From Triatoma infestans (taxonomy: Eukaryota; Arthropoda; Insecta; Hemiptera; Reduviidae), in NCBI GenBank assembly GCA_011037195.1, contig JAAEAF010001501.1, positions 62,001 through 126,000 on the forward strand: 64,000 bases of DNA, read 5' to 3'. Shown one piece after another: positions 1-11,699 of the stretch. The translations under genes were made by a program, and so were the position numbers. Under the pieces are notes generated by a model. It saw nothing but the letters and a program-made list of their open reading frames with translations. It was not told the DNA's origin and made no database searches. Each line of letters opens with the position of its first letter. Within the stretch, counting starts at the first letter, position 1.

Positions 1-90
1 TTCCCTTCGAAAAAGTGTTGCGATCGTGTCAAATTTTCGAAAATTAGTTTGCACCGGAAATAATTCCGTTTTGACAGTGCTGGATTAAAA
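1..90 (+). repeat. Rep-A dispersed repeat, 5' fragment
   Basis: The start of the window matches the 5' end of the Rep-A family seen again near 21180, 43780 and 46320. The shared marks are AAGTGTTGCGATCGTG, then a CACCGGAAAT block, then CCGTTTTGA. It is cut by the window edge and diverges after about 90. Nothing coding is seen. The family is noncoding as far as I can tell and its TE class is unknown. Confidence 0.6.
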
Positions 91-139
91 CCCAGGGAAG
101 GTTTCTAGGCAGACGAAATTTCGGGGCCCCTTCCTAAAT

Positions 140-880
140 TATCTCTTAAAACGTATTTAATTCTTCTAACAAAAATAATCAATTAATTTTATTACAAAAA
201 CTAAAAAGTAACAATTATTAATGTTATTAAATAAAAATTAATACTTAAAATTTTGTTTTTTCTATCTTATAGATACCATTCAAGAAATCTTGATTATAAG
301 TATCTTTCAACATCAATTCAATATTAATAATCGAATATGATTGGATTATTGAATACTGGACGACATCCGAGACATAACATCAAAGTTGTTTGATTTCAGT
401 TTTGGATAGGGTAAACAAATTTACATCAACTGAAATTCGACAGATTCTGGACTTCTGTGTGCCCTCTGAGCCCTCTTTAAGGGCAACAATTATTATTCTT
501 GGTGCCCTTAAAAGGCGTGAGGCCAGATGCCTACGCACGTGTAAATGGTAATCCGAACACTAGCTTTGATGAAGTGTGTAACAAAATATATATTTTTTTC
601 TTCAGAATTTTCCCTAAATTGGGGTTTTCCTCGCCAAACTACTTCATTTGTCAAATTATGAATCACTATTCATTAGAATACTTTATAAAATTTTAAATAG
701 TAAAACCTACAAACAATAATAATTTACGCTTGACAATATAAAATTTCATGACGTCAAATTAACTTTAAAATATAACTTAAAAATTAACGTGTTGAATATT
801 TACAATAAAATTGAATCATTAAAGTAAAACAAAATCTAAAATTGGCAAATATATAATACAGTCAATAATATAAGATTTAG
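140..880. other. AT-rich intergenic stretch, nothing recognised
   Basis: AT-rich sequence with many stops in all frames. The 65-codon open frame at 499-696 has no recognisable family signature and low-complexity AT-rich codons. I see no gene, RNA or TE signature here. Confidence 0.5.
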
Positions 881-882
881 GT

Positions 883-1181
883 ATTTTATCCGTCGTAGCA
901 TGCATATTTATGTTCTTCCTGACCGGTTTCGGATTTTCATCCATCGTCAGAGCAAATTAACCAAGTTCGTGTAGAGAGTTCACTTCAACGTAATGTTTCT
1001 GTTACTTGTTACTCACACTTGTTGGTTGTATATATCATACAACAAGTGTGAGTAACAAGTAACAGAAACATTACGTTGAAGTGAACTCTCTACACGAACT
1101 TGGTTAATTTGCTCTGACGATGGATGAAAATCCGAAACCGGTCAGGAAGAACATAAATATGCATGCTACGACGGATAAAAT
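883..1181. repeat. Perfect 142-bp inverted repeat (palindrome)
   Basis: Positions 883-1024 and 1040-1181 are exact reverse complements over 142 bases, with a 15-base spacer at 1025-1039. I checked the arms base by base. Each arm contains a sequence with a hammerhead-ribozyme-like core (right arm about 1112-1145) and the CCGGTC motif also seen in Penelope-related termini at 43.3, 52.6 and 60.9 kb. The arms may be two head-to-head copies of a Penelope-type terminal segment. Perfect identity means either a recent event or a sequencing/assembly foldback artefact. Confidence 0.9.
1112..1145 (+). ncRNA. Hammerhead-ribozyme-like core (palindrome, right arm)
   Basis: Read on +, the order is CTGACGA, a GGAT/ATCC stem with a GAAA loop, GAAA, then CCGGTC. 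This is the hammerhead order CUGANGA - stem II - GAAA - stem III - UH. An extra T lies between CTGACGA and stem II, and stem I has only two obvious pairs. Stem III would need the self-complementary CCGG to pair between two molecules. The mirror copy is on the minus strand at about 919-952. Activity is unproven. Confidence 0.4.
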
Positions 1182-1229
1182 TCCAGATGTTATCCAGCAT
1201 TGCGGATCCATCCACATATTCAATAAGAT

Positions 1230-2545
1230 TTAGGATTTAAAAATACGTTCTCTCCATTTCTCTCTGCCTAAAGCAATCTCCTACGTCAATCCATATCCTG
1301 CCATATCTTCCTCGACAGCTTTTTTCCATGAAAATCTTGGTCGACCTCTCTTTCTTTTTCTTTCCGGGTCCCACTCCAAAATTTTCTTTGGTAATCTTTC
1401 ATCCTGCATTCTCCTGACATGTCCGTACCATCGTAATCTTCTTTCAGCAATACATTCCAATACAGTCTTGTTGGTGTCCATTATTTCCCGAATAACTTCA
1501 CTTCTAGACTCTCTCCCCTCTAGACTTTCTCGCCGACCGACGCCATAAATCATTTCGGTGGGCAGTAGCTTCCTTTTTTCTTGTGAGCCAAGAGTCCATG
1601 TTTCGCTCCCAAGAAGCATATATTCTGTACTATGGTACTACATATGAGCTTCTTCATTCCTTTTAATATATTATTGCTCCATAAAACGGAGTTCAGCATG
1701 CTGATGATTTCCGTCCTTCCATTACCCTTTTGTTAATTTCTTTTTTTGAGGAACCATTCGATTGCAGAATCGAACCCAGATATTTGAAGTGGTCCACCGT
1801 TTTTATTTCAACTCCCTTGAGCGTAAAAGAGTTTCCATCCGTAGACATATGATCACTTTTCCTAAGCCCCCATTTCTCGTATTCTTCAATTAATCTGGTG
1901 TACATAAATGCTGTGACTACTGTATCTTGGGCGATGACCACTTGGTCGTCAGCAGAAAATAGAGTATGGAGAAATGTTCCTTCATCAATTGTTAAACCCA
2001 TCTTGCCATATTTCCGTGACCAGTGTCGAAGGCTTACGTCCAAGAAAATTTTAAAAAGAGTAGGGGACACACTTCACTCTTGAAGGAGCTCCTTAGAAGT
2101 TGGGAATTTCCTTGATAATTGTTTTCCCATTTTTACTTGACACATGTTGTTTCGGTACATCTCCTTGATTATATTTGTTATTGGACCGCTGATCGGGGCT
2201 ATTTTCAGAACATCCTACAGTTTCTGACGAGATACGTTCTCATAAGCTTTCCCTATGTCTATAAAGGTGAGACTAATAACTTTACCTTTTGCTTCACATG
2301 TTTCCATTTCCTGTTTTAATAAAAATATGTGGTCGGTAGAAGATCGCTCAGCTGTGACGCCACATTGCTCCTCTGACGTCGTAAACTATCTTTCAATTCT
2401 TCTTTTTTTACGACACCACCGGTGTTATTTACGCAAATTCAGCGATTGTTATTTACGCAAAGCCTTATATCTCCCATTTTGTGAATAGAGATTATATGAC
2501 CTACTTTCATCTCGTCCAGGATTTCCTCACCTTTAAATATCTTAT
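1230..2545 (-). mobile_element. RTE-like LINE remnant (reverse transcriptase and C-terminus)
   Basis: On the minus strand, broken frames read in the order of a non-LTR reverse transcriptase. About 2540-2460 gives a KMGDI block. About 2350-2220 gives FIDIGKAYENVSRQKL. About 2070-1690 holds the RT core, with the catalytic YADD replaced by SADD inside LFSADDQVV, followed by FKYLGSILQSNG. 1619-1281 holds the C-terminal RLRWYGHVRRM and RKRGRPR block, then a stop and EIALGREKW. This C-terminal block is typical of RTE-type endonuclease-RT proteins. The 5' half (endonuclease) is missing and there are several frameshifts and stops, so it is a dead copy. A related but distinct remnant lies at 44640-45360 on the + strand. 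Confidence 0.8.
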
Positions 2546-2549
2546 TAAC

Positions 2550-2760
2550 AAAATATATCAAAACGAAAAATCATAGGAAGTTCAAATTTGATACTACTGT
2601 GGGAATCCAAAGTAAAGGCGAGGCTAATCCGGTGATCCAAAGTAAACCGGAAAGGCTGCTCTACTGAAGATTTTGGTTATTTCTTCAATATTTTACGATT
2701 TTCTAAAAAATATCTTTTTCGATTTTCATTAAACTTCGGATACTATTAATTTATGAAGAA
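2550..2760 (+). repeat. Rep-A copy, degenerate
   Basis: Contains the middle block of Rep-A (AAAACGAAAAATC, then GGAAGTTCAAA) and the later block with ACGATTTTCT and TTAAACTTCGGATA. Ends are unclear. It lies just downstream of the LINE remnant's internal end. Confidence 0.5.
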
Positions 2761-2784
2761 AAGTAGGGGGGGATACCAGGGCCG

Positions 2785-3612
2785 GCAATCCATTACCTGC
2801 TGCCCCAGCTTTAACCTCAAATTAACCTTAGAAATTTTGAAAACTATTATGTTCAATTACTTTCATGACCATTAATTTTAAATATAAATAATAATTCACT
2901 GTTAAAGTGATTAAAATACTACATATTCATAAAACACACCAACGACTTCATCAATTGACTATTTAATGAAATGTAGTTACAAGTTATTATTTGCAAGTAT
3001 ATTCACTAATACAACTGTGAACTGCTGAGTTCCAATTAACTACAGAATATTTTAGCTCTATTTTCACATTATTTTAATTATTAATTTAATACTGGTTTTA
3101 GTATATATCTATTAAAAATTCACTTTTCTATGTTTCATATTTCCAAAATTAGAAATTAGATCTGTGTAGTCTAATTTCTATAAATGACTTAAAACAATTG
3201 ATAAAAACAGGGAACTCTGTCATAAAGTTGGCATGATTGTTTCTATCTTGACCGATACTCACTAAATTTCTTTAAAACATAATATATCATCGGCCAATAA
3301 AATATTTTTGTATTGAAAGAAAACAAAAAACTTATCAATTTAACAGTCACTAATACTGAGCAAAATCAGCTTCCCTTATATACATGCTAGAAAAAACTAG
3401 GTTATACTACTGACGGCCGTCACTTACTTTACTCAAAGAGAAGGTTTTTACAAATATAAAATTACTGTGTTGGTAATTGTTGCGTATTACCTTATTATTA
3501 TTACTTTATATTTTTTTACTTTTTCATTTCATTTTGGCTGCCCCCCAAAAATTGCCGTCCAGTGAAATTGCACGGGGTGCACCGCAATCCATTACCTGCT
3601 GCCCCAGTAGAG
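2785..3612. repeat. 24-bp direct repeats bracketing an AT-rich segment
   Basis: The sequence beginning GCAATCCATTACCTGCTGCC occurs at 2785-2808 and again at about 3584-3607, continuing CCAG in both. The approximately 775-bp segment between is AT-rich with no coding signal. This could be a duplication or the edges of an unrecognised insertion. Longer homology around the 24 bp was not obvious. Confidence 0.45.
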
Positions 3613-3619
3613 CCGGTCT

Positions 3620-4590
3620 GGGGGGGAGGGAGGGAGTCAACTTTAAACTACTTCATTACGAGGTATGGATTATATTCCACCAATAAAATATTAAGATATA
3701 TTAAAAACATTGCTATTAAGTTATATTGCAAGATGAGTTGGATTCCAATTAAGTAAATTATACAAGGACAAAAAATGGACTATATATTTTAGAGCAGTTT
3801 GTAGGAATATTTATGTCATATGGGTTTTTACAAATTCTGTAAACGACAACCTTGTGACATTCTGAGAAATGTTGAGGTTATTTCCTTGTTACCATCCTAA
3901 CCTAAAAATTATATGGGAATTCTTTAAATTGTATGCAATGTTTACATCACCTTTATGCCTTTCTGTGCACTAGTTTGTCTATTAATTTTTTTAAAAAAAC
4001 TTATTCTACAGGTTTAACATAATTCCATGAAGTAATAATTAAATTACTCTTTTTACTTTTTTTTAGCTCTCACTTATTGCTGTTAAATTTCTGTAGGAAA
4101 TAAAATGTTTTAAGCTCCGCTGATACACAAAAAGTGTTTTTAACGTGGCATGTGTGTAAGGTGTGTATGTTATAAAAAGAAAAATCCCGAAAAAATATAC
4201 TTCTTAAACCGTATATCCATTTATGTATCAATAACCTCCACACGGAAGTTTCAGTCGAAATATCCATAAACTGGAAGTCCCCACTTTCGACTAGAATAAA
4301 GGGAAGGGGCAATGGTTGCAATTGTCCACAATCACGCAACCATAAAAGATCCAAGAACCACATGTATAGTTTATCAGTTTTCTAGCATTTACCTCGAAAA
4401 CAGTACAATGAATTTCCTTAGATTTTGATGCATGTATACAAATAAGGCTAATAATACTATTTTAAAAAGTTTTACCAAGAAGACTGATTTTCAGGAGATG
4501 CTTGGAGGGACCAGTGCCAATATAAAGATCCTCTTAAGTCACAATATAATGAAGTATTCCTGCTATCTCCTCTGCTGTCTAGTTAAAGAG
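3620..4590. other. AT-rich intergenic stretch, nothing recognised
   Basis: No coding exon, RNA gene or TE domain recognised. The 97-codon minus-strand frame at 4070-4363 has no family resemblance that I can see. Confidence 0.45.
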
Positions 4591-4599
4591 GAAATACTG

Positions 4600-4935
4600 T
4601 GATATTATCAAATTTTCGAACCTGAACGTTCATGGAATGGCATTTTAAAAGGAGGAAAAACAATTCTAATGAACTACCTTATGGTTGTGTAGTTTGAACA
4701 AAATATCACAAAAACGAAAAATTGCCGGTAGTTCAAACTTTACATTCCGTTTAAGTATCACCACCGCAATTGGATAGTAAGATTCTGGACACAATCTATC
4801 TCTCAAACGTGCGATTTTTCACGATTTTCTTTAAACTTCATATATATTATCTATAAATATATGTATGTCCTAAATGTCTTCCACTTTTATTTGAAGCATT
4901 TTTCCAAGAAACTTGATGTTTTAAGGCTCGCAACA
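4600..4935 (+). repeat. Rep-A copy, degenerate
   Basis: Family marks in order: CAAATTTTCGAA; AAAATATCACAAAAACGAAAAATTGCC with GTTCAAACTT; ATTCCGTTTAAGTATCACCAC; TGATTTTCTTTAAACTTCAT-like; and TTATTTGAAGCATTTTTCC. Middle and 3' blocks are well kept, the 5' end poorly. A further weak echo may run to 5200. Confidence 0.6.
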
Positions 4936-4939
4936 TTTT

Positions 4940-5925
4940 CAGCTTTCCTCTGAAATGCCACTTCACTTCAGTATATAGCTCTATCCGATCAAAATTTAAA
5001 GAAAATCAGTTAATCAGAAGTAGAGTTTTATAGAACTGATTTTATGTTCTTTGTAATTTTCTCTATTTTACGGCTGTGATTTACTTTAAACTTGGTATGC
5101 TAACTGCATAGATAAAAACTTGATCATTTTTATTTGGATATTTTTATTTTTTCCGAAAACAAACTTTACTGGTTGACTGAATTTTGTGGGGTTTATGGGG
5201 AATTAGTGTGCTAAGCTTAAATTTAAACTGTATTTACAAGGTTTCACAAGGTAGTGCAACAGAGGGCGTTGCTATAATATTTAGGTTTCATTCAGGTAAA
5301 CAAATAAGAGTGATCCATCCAATTTTATTTCCCTGCATTTCAAGTGCAATTTAATGTTTAGTCAAACAGTATATGTTTTAAGAAAATTATTAATTGTAAT
5401 AATATTACCTGAGTAAGAAAATGTCACGTAAGTGTTTCATACAAGATTTTTTGATTTTAAAGAGAACTAAATTTGTTTCCAAGTTTGATGAAAAACCAAA
5501 ACTATTCCAGGATGCATTAGGAAATTTAGTGGATATCTTTAGAGTATTTCAAATAAGTTGTAAAGGCATCGCTTCTGTTTGACTAAGCGGACTAGAAGAG
5601 TGGGTCAGCCGTCAGACTGCCTCTGAGTCATTAAATGATTTATAACCAAGTATTATCACTGGATCATTAAATTAATATTTTACAAACATATTTGGAAGAA
5701 ATGTTGACATTTAAAATAAAACAAAAATAATAATTGTTTAAATAAAATTATCTACAAAAATAAACTATTCTTAATAGTAATCTATTTTTAAATTATCATT
5801 ATTTACAATTGATGATTTTTAAATTAGATATAATTATGTCAAAAATCTGGTGTAAAACATTCAAACGACTTTTTTTTATTGGAGTAAATACAATTATGAC
5901 GGATTTTTTACTCTTTTTTTTTTAA
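4940..5925. other. AT-rich intergenic stretch
   Basis: Mostly unrecognised AT-rich DNA. 4970-5200 has faint similarity to the Rep-A 3' block (AAAGAAAATCAGTTAATC) but is too decayed to delimit. No gene seen. Confidence 0.4.
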
Positions 5926-5929
5926 TTTT

Positions 5930-6135
5930 AAGCGCTTCAACATCTATGGTCAATGGCGCCAGAAGCATTTTCAGTGCATTGCCGGCTTCCGGACAGTGTT
6001 CTGTCGTTACTGACATCACTGCTCATTACCACCGGACAGTGAACTGTCGAGGCACCTAGGAACAGAAAATCTAAGGATAGTATGACTGGATTCAAACCCG
6101 GGATCTGCGCGTTACAACTGAGCTAAATCCTTTCC
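5930..6135 (-). mobile_element. tRNA-derived SINE, family A
   Basis: On the minus strand a tRNA-like head at about 6130-6085 has an A-box-like TTAGCTCAGTTG and a B-box-like GGGTTTGAATCC. It is followed by a body with two CTGTCCGG blocks and GGCGCCATTGACC, then an A-rich tail at 5940-5915. The same layout and body recur at 56240-56455 (minus strand), and the head alone at 46195. Copies with tRNA-like heads and shared non-tRNA bodies are the hallmark of SINEs. Confidence 0.75.
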
Positions 6136-6699
6136 TAATCCCAAATTGATTTAAGGTTAATTAAGGTATTAATTTTTTTCTACTAAAATTTCATCTATTT
6201 TTCTTAATGACACAAATCACTCGTGTGCCCCCAGCCAATAAGGGGAATTGGAACAAAGAGAATCAATATTTAACATACAATCTCTACTCGGCCACAATTA
6301 ATCTGTCAAAATTAATAATAAATAAATAAAAATCGGTGTGGTACAGTAAGTCTTTCAATTACCAATCTGTAGGAACCTTTTTAGAAGAAACCGCGGTGAG
6401 GGAAGAAGAAGAAAATTAAAAAAAATGATTCAGTAATGTCGTATACCTTTGATTGGAGATTCCTGCCTAGAATGACCGGAATTCCTGTAATTAGTAAAGC
6501 TAGATATTAAGTTCATCGTGCACAAAGAGCACCTCTGTGAAATTCAATTTTTCTGGAAAATATTGCCAATGAAAAGTGTTATAAAGGTAACACCAGTTAG
6601 CAATTTCATTCAAGTTGTTTTAACATAAATGTAGAGGTAATGGTGTTATGTGTATCTATCCAAAGCTGGTATACAGTTAAGTGATTAATTCGTAGTCTG

Positions 6700-6995
6700 C
6701 TAGAAGACAACGCCAATAACATGAACATACAAACCCAAATCTTTGAAATTTAACCTCACACATTTCTCAGAACTCTAAAATTAAGTTTTTTCCGGAAAAA
6801 TGTTTCAAGTCAAAATGATATATTTATAACTGTGTAGTAAGAATTACAAGTTTAAAGAAAACTGTTATTAGTCGTTTTCGAGACAATTTAAAAAAAAAAA
6901 AAATCAATACTTATCCATTAAGTCGCACTTCCGATTAACAGATTTTCTTAAAATTAGGAATTCTAGCAATGCTTCTAATGTTTCTTAATATTACA
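6700..6995 (-). repeat. Rep-A copy
   Basis: Reverse-orientation Rep-A 3' and middle blocks: TTTTTTCCGGAAAAATGTTTCAAG, AAGTTTAAAGAAAACTGTTATTAG and CCATTAAGTCGCACTTCCGATTAAC are recognisable. It contains a run of at least 13 A. The 5' portion is missing. Confidence 0.6.
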
Positions 6996-6999
6996 TATG

Positions 7000-7640
7000 T
7001 TGATGAACCATATACTGCCGTGAGGTAGTACATTAGAGCAGGAGTGTCCAACCCAAGATGGCTTCGAATACGGTTCAACAAACAGTTTTAAACAGACAAA
7101 TAAATAATTTACTAACGTTTTTTAGTATTATTCATATATATTTGAAATATCTTTTGTCTCCAAGGAGTTAGGGGAAATATTTCAGCACCAAAACACGCTT
7201 TTCAGTTTCAAGTTGTCTAGATGTTTCCTAACAGAAGATCTTAACCCCAGTTACACTTTTTTTTAAAGTTTACTCTTTTTTTTATCTCTATTCAGTGCAG
7301 TGTCATAGAGATCAAAAGAGATCTATTGTGCCTCGTTAGTACTGCCAGAATGAGATCACTCTCCACTGCATGTAAGTTTAAGTTCTCTGAGAAATCTCGC
7401 AATCGGGGAAAGATCTAAGGAGGCTACATCCTTTTCCAACATCCAGCCTCCAGTCTTCCAAACCTCTGGATGAGAGCATCGCAATCCTTTATTACGAGGT
7501 GCATTGGAGTCTCCAACTCTCTCCAGAGAATCTGTTGGTACTTTCGACCATATTCCTCAGGTATCTAGAACCTGAGTCCACAATACCCCGTAAGGAAAAC
7601 CGGACGAAGCCTGTTTGTATTCAGTCTGATGCACCACACA
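7000..7640. other. Intergenic stretch, nothing recognised
   Basis: Slightly more GC-rich near 7330-7620, with a 68-codon open frame on + at 7499-7705 that resembles nothing I know and overlaps the Rep-A copy at its end. No supportable feature. Confidence 0.35.
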
Positions 7641-8115
7641 ATGGTCTGTTCTTTATATACAGAGCGCTTCGAGGAAAAATTTTGATCGAAGCCAATAACA
7701 CGTGAAAATTTAACGTCACAGATTCCGCAGAACAATTCAAAAATTAATCCCCCCCCCCAAAGGTTTCAAATAAAAGTGATAAATAGTGTATGATGTTCCA
7801 TGATTAAAGCTTGGAAGAAATTCATTGGAACCATTTTCGAGATGAACGCCAAAAAATGAAAAAATAGTAAAGTCGTACTTCCGGTAGAGGTTTTGACATA
7901 ACTGAACTAACCTTTCTAAAAGGAACCTTCTATTCTCAGATAACTTCTTCACATACTTATTTGAATTCAATTTTTGAATGATCTGGTTGATTGATACCAT
8001 TGCAGAAAAAATCTAATATTCAACTTGTGAGCAAAGTATTTTTTACAACTCTCGCTACTACTTTTTGTACTCAGGGGCCCAAAAAACATGTATTTCCTGT
8101 AAAAACTCAATAAAT
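7640..8115 (-). repeat. Rep-A copy, near full length
   Basis: Reverse-orientation copy with the 3' block (AGGTTTCAAATAAAAGTGATAA), the GGAACCATTTTCGAGA block, AAAGTCGTACTTCCGGT, and the 5' block with ACATGTATTTCCTGTAAAAACTC. Internal divergence is high. Apparent small frames within it are not evidence of coding. Confidence 0.65.
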
Positions 8116-8119
8116 TGCT

Positions 8120-9420
8120 TACTAACAGTAAGTTAAAGTAAAAAGTTAACTAAAATAATAAATATTATAGTTGACTATGATGGTCAAATGATGAGTCAGG
8201 TTTTCTTTAGAACAATAAATTGACTGTTAATTTAATCATTGGTTAACAAGCAACAACAAGCAATAGAGAAACAAAAAATATGAAACAAATTGTCTGTTTA
8301 GTTACTAGTCTTCAGCCGTTGTCTTTTACCATCTAATTCACACTAGACTGGGAAATGATGATAATTTTATTTTTGAATTAGTTCATATATACTATTTATT
8401 AACTTAAGGTTATTATCTAAAATAAGATTAATAACTAATAATTGGCAATTAGTAAAAATGGATACATGTAACTTCCTATTTAGTATAACATTTCAAGTAA
8501 CCTTCATTTTAATTTAATTTATAATTCTCCTTTCATTTTGCTAATTTTTACTTTCTTTTATTACTTTAAGGAGAAGAATTGCATTCGTTATAGAGTTTTG
8601 AATTTGTATTTACATCAAAGATTATACAAGAAAAAACTGTTTTTAAAATTGTTCTACGTTTGTTTTGTATGGGATATAGAAATCTGAAGAAATACAAACT
8701 TATATTTTTCATTTAGGTGCTGCTACCAGAATGGCCTACAATTAACCTTTTGTTCAAGTTGATAAACCGGAAACTTGGGGTTTTGCGGTAATTCCATCTC
8801 AGTAACAAGGATAACATAATAAAATCACTGACACACTATCCATACAACACCTGAAGAATAAGTTGGCGAAGCCACTTAGATAAATCTATTCCAAATTACT
8901 TCACTTGCATTTTCCTTACACCTTATAACTAAATACAAGTATTACTGTAAGCTCCGGAAGTAGGGAGGCTAAGTAGTTTACATAGATAGCATGGATTTAG
9001 CTTTTGCCCACTTCTTCTATACCCACATTTTAAGACATACACTTTTCATAATATTATAAGTTAATTCAGAATCAGTTAATCAGGTCAGAGAGAGAAAGAT
9101 GGAGAGGGATGGGGAAACAGACAGACTAGTATTGTCTTCCAAAAAAAGGCATTTGTAATGTTGCAACACAGTTTTCAAGATAAAAGATAAGAATATGATT
9201 CATTCACATAACTTTCTCTTATTGTACTTACTTCTAACTTACAAATGTTCTCAAAACTTGGAATTTTTACTAAACACTTATTTGCCCCAAATGTCATATA
9301 AATATAGATAAGTGGGAAGTTTATACTACATATCTTAAAACGACCTACCATGTATGGACATATAATAAAGAGCACATAAATGCGACTATTAAGCGTCACA
9401 AATTCACCAATTTAGAGGTA
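8120..9420. other. AT-rich intergenic stretch, nothing recognised
   Basis: No coding, RNA or TE signature found on either strand. The 74-codon minus-strand frame at 9175-9399 lacks family resemblance. Confidence 0.4.
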
Positions 9421-9429
9421 AATCTAATA

Positions 9430-9790
9430 TTTAAGCACCCAGAGTTCCGCATATAATAAATTTGCCCGAAAAACAAAATAAAAGAGATAGATTTATATGG
9501 AGATTCATGTACATTTCCACTTTAAAGAAATTATTGGACCGGTGAAAAACTTAGAAACATATTCAGTAAAGGTGCACCTTCGATTAACCGATATTTTGGA
9601 ATTCTAGCGGCATGTTTTTACAGTGTAATGGCAGTTTAGAAGGAAACTTAACCTTGCATCTCTCCCCCCAGATATCCTTCTATATATATATGTAGTCAGC
9701 ATACGAAGTTTAAAGAAAAATCATTGGAGAAAATCGCGAAAAAAATGCACTTCCGATTAACTGAGTTTGTTCTAAACAGTTTGGGATTCA
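9430..9790 (-). repeat. Rep-A, two partial copies
   Basis: 9430-9600 and 9660-9770 both carry the reverse Rep-A signature: TTTAAAGAAA followed by a TTGGA block, then GCACTTCCGATTAAC or its variant. Two partial copies seem to follow one another in the same orientation. Similar serial arrangement is seen at 46310-47275. Confidence 0.5.
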
Positions 9791-9899
9791 ACAATATTCC
9801 AATAGGATAAACCTGGTTAGAATATCAAATTCGAGTTCATTGTTTCCGAATTAGATATTGGCTCCTTTGACTTCGTAACGTATTGAATGGCTAAATATG

Positions 9900-11680
9900 T
9901 TTTTGGTGACCTAGAATCTTGTCTAGGAATATTCTACGCGGTCACGCGCTTCCCAGTAGCCCATATAAAGCTGCTTGTCTTGAGCAGATGCTGTCGTAAA
10001 TTCGTGAACTTATGTCCATCAAGGTCGGACATGAGCCTAATTGGGACGTAGACGTCTCTTTCCTTGTGCTACATAGCTTCTAATTCCGACCCCCAGACCA
10101 CACCATTCAATAAAGGAGCTTTTGTAAATAGTCGTGACCAGTGGCCATTCGGAAACACGCAACAAATGTATTTCTGGGGAGATTCGGGAGGCACCCTTCC
10201 CTTAGTTTCTCGCAGAGCAAGCCTGCCTTCTACCATGTTCCACTGCTTTTGTTTCATTTCTTTTATTAGCGAGGCCTTTCTCATTCGTTTTACATGGCAA
10301 GGGTGTGTGGATCCCATTCTTGCAAGTCAGTCAGCCTCTTCCTTCCATTAAGACCGCAGTGGCCCGCCATCCACTGCATAGAAACACTTGCTCCCTGTTG
10401 AGAAAGCTCATTTATCGGAGATCGACATCGGAACACAGTTGGGTAGTCAGAAAATGCTTGACCAGCAATGGATAAAATAGCTGCCTATGAATCCACAAAA
10501 ATTCCTTACAACCTCCAGAGCACAGAGGCCTTTCTAGCGCGAGCGGGATAGCTCTTAATTCAGCAATATAGTTGGTAGGCATGCACGAACGGAAATTCAC
10601 AGGCGGGAAATTTGAAAATGGGAGCAGAACACAACCAACTCCAGCATTTTCCCAGAGAATCCACGGCGGAGCCGTCAGTGTAAACATGCAACCAGTGCGA
10701 GATTGTTGCTAGCGCTACAGCTTTAAGCTCTTCTGATGATGTGTGCACCTTGGATACTGGTTGTAACAGTTCTAGAGAGATAGCAACCTTTGTTAAAGGC
10801 TGCTGATTAGTAAAAGAGAGGAATTCCTCCCGCTCTTATCCCTCGAGACTACACCTCGAGAATGGATCCTGTCCATTCTTACATAGATAATTTGGGACTT
10901 TAGTCTCTCCGTTCCTAATTCACATGTATTCCAATAACAAAGTCCAAACCTTGCTAAAGCCAAGTTCTCTCTTCTCACCTGCACTGGTTCCACTTCGACT
11001 TGATAGGTGTTAACTTCGGAGTCGCAGTGATAAATCGCAATGTTAGATTTTGAGCCAGATCCAGCTTATGTAGTGTAGTCTGGGATGCCGTGATCGTTAA
11101 CTCCGAACTACACTTCATCACCAGGCGAACGTATGATTTACATGCTAAAGAGAGAACATCCACAGTAGTAGTCCAACGTGAGTCCCTTCACTAGGCCCAT
11201 TCTCGCATGGACTCGTTCTATCTTCTTCATGAAATGATTGTTCCATGATACCTTAGTGTCCAACTTTATTCCAAGATAGGTGGCCTGGTTAGTGCGTTCT
11301 AGCTCTTCCGTTCCGAATCGCAGATCAAAATTACATGTTTTTGTTGACAGCTGAACCGTTTGCGTGACAGCTCTACTCCTTCTAGAATGTCTGCCGCATT
11401 GTATTCCTTAATAATAGGAATTGTCATGATTGATGCTTTAGCGGCTACAATTATGTCTGAAGCAACCTGCCTAGTTCGTAGAAAGACATATATGTGATAT
11501 ACCTATAATTGGAAAAGTGGATACACCTGCTTCCACTATCCCGTAGATGTCAACATCCTTATTAAAAATCATATTCTTAAATTTTGAGAATTTGTCATTT
11601 GTTAATCTACCCGCAATCCAGAACATAGTTTTGAAAAGGTTTTTGTGCTTGCTGGGAACGAATATCAAGTAATTTGCCTC
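9900..11680 (-). mobile_element. I-like non-LTR retrotransposon remnant with RNase H
   Basis: Minus-strand pieces read in element order. 11668-11471 gives an endonuclease N-terminal-like start (DVDIYGIVEAG). 11163-10975 gives the post-RT block (LHKLDLAQNLTLRFITATPK). 10993-10793 gives RRENLALARF and GRNSSLLLISSL. 10748-10560 gives HWLHVYTDGSA, an RNase H active-site block. 10600-10550 gives NYIAELRAIPLALE, the RNase H alpha-helix with its conserved Glu. 10317-10069 gives a C-terminal HPCHVKRMRKASLIKEMK block. The catalytic RT centre is absent, and frames shift several times. RNase H after RT points to the I/R1/LOA group. Dead and internally deleted. Confidence 0.75.
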
Positions 11681-11699
11681 GATTCAGAATGATTATCTG

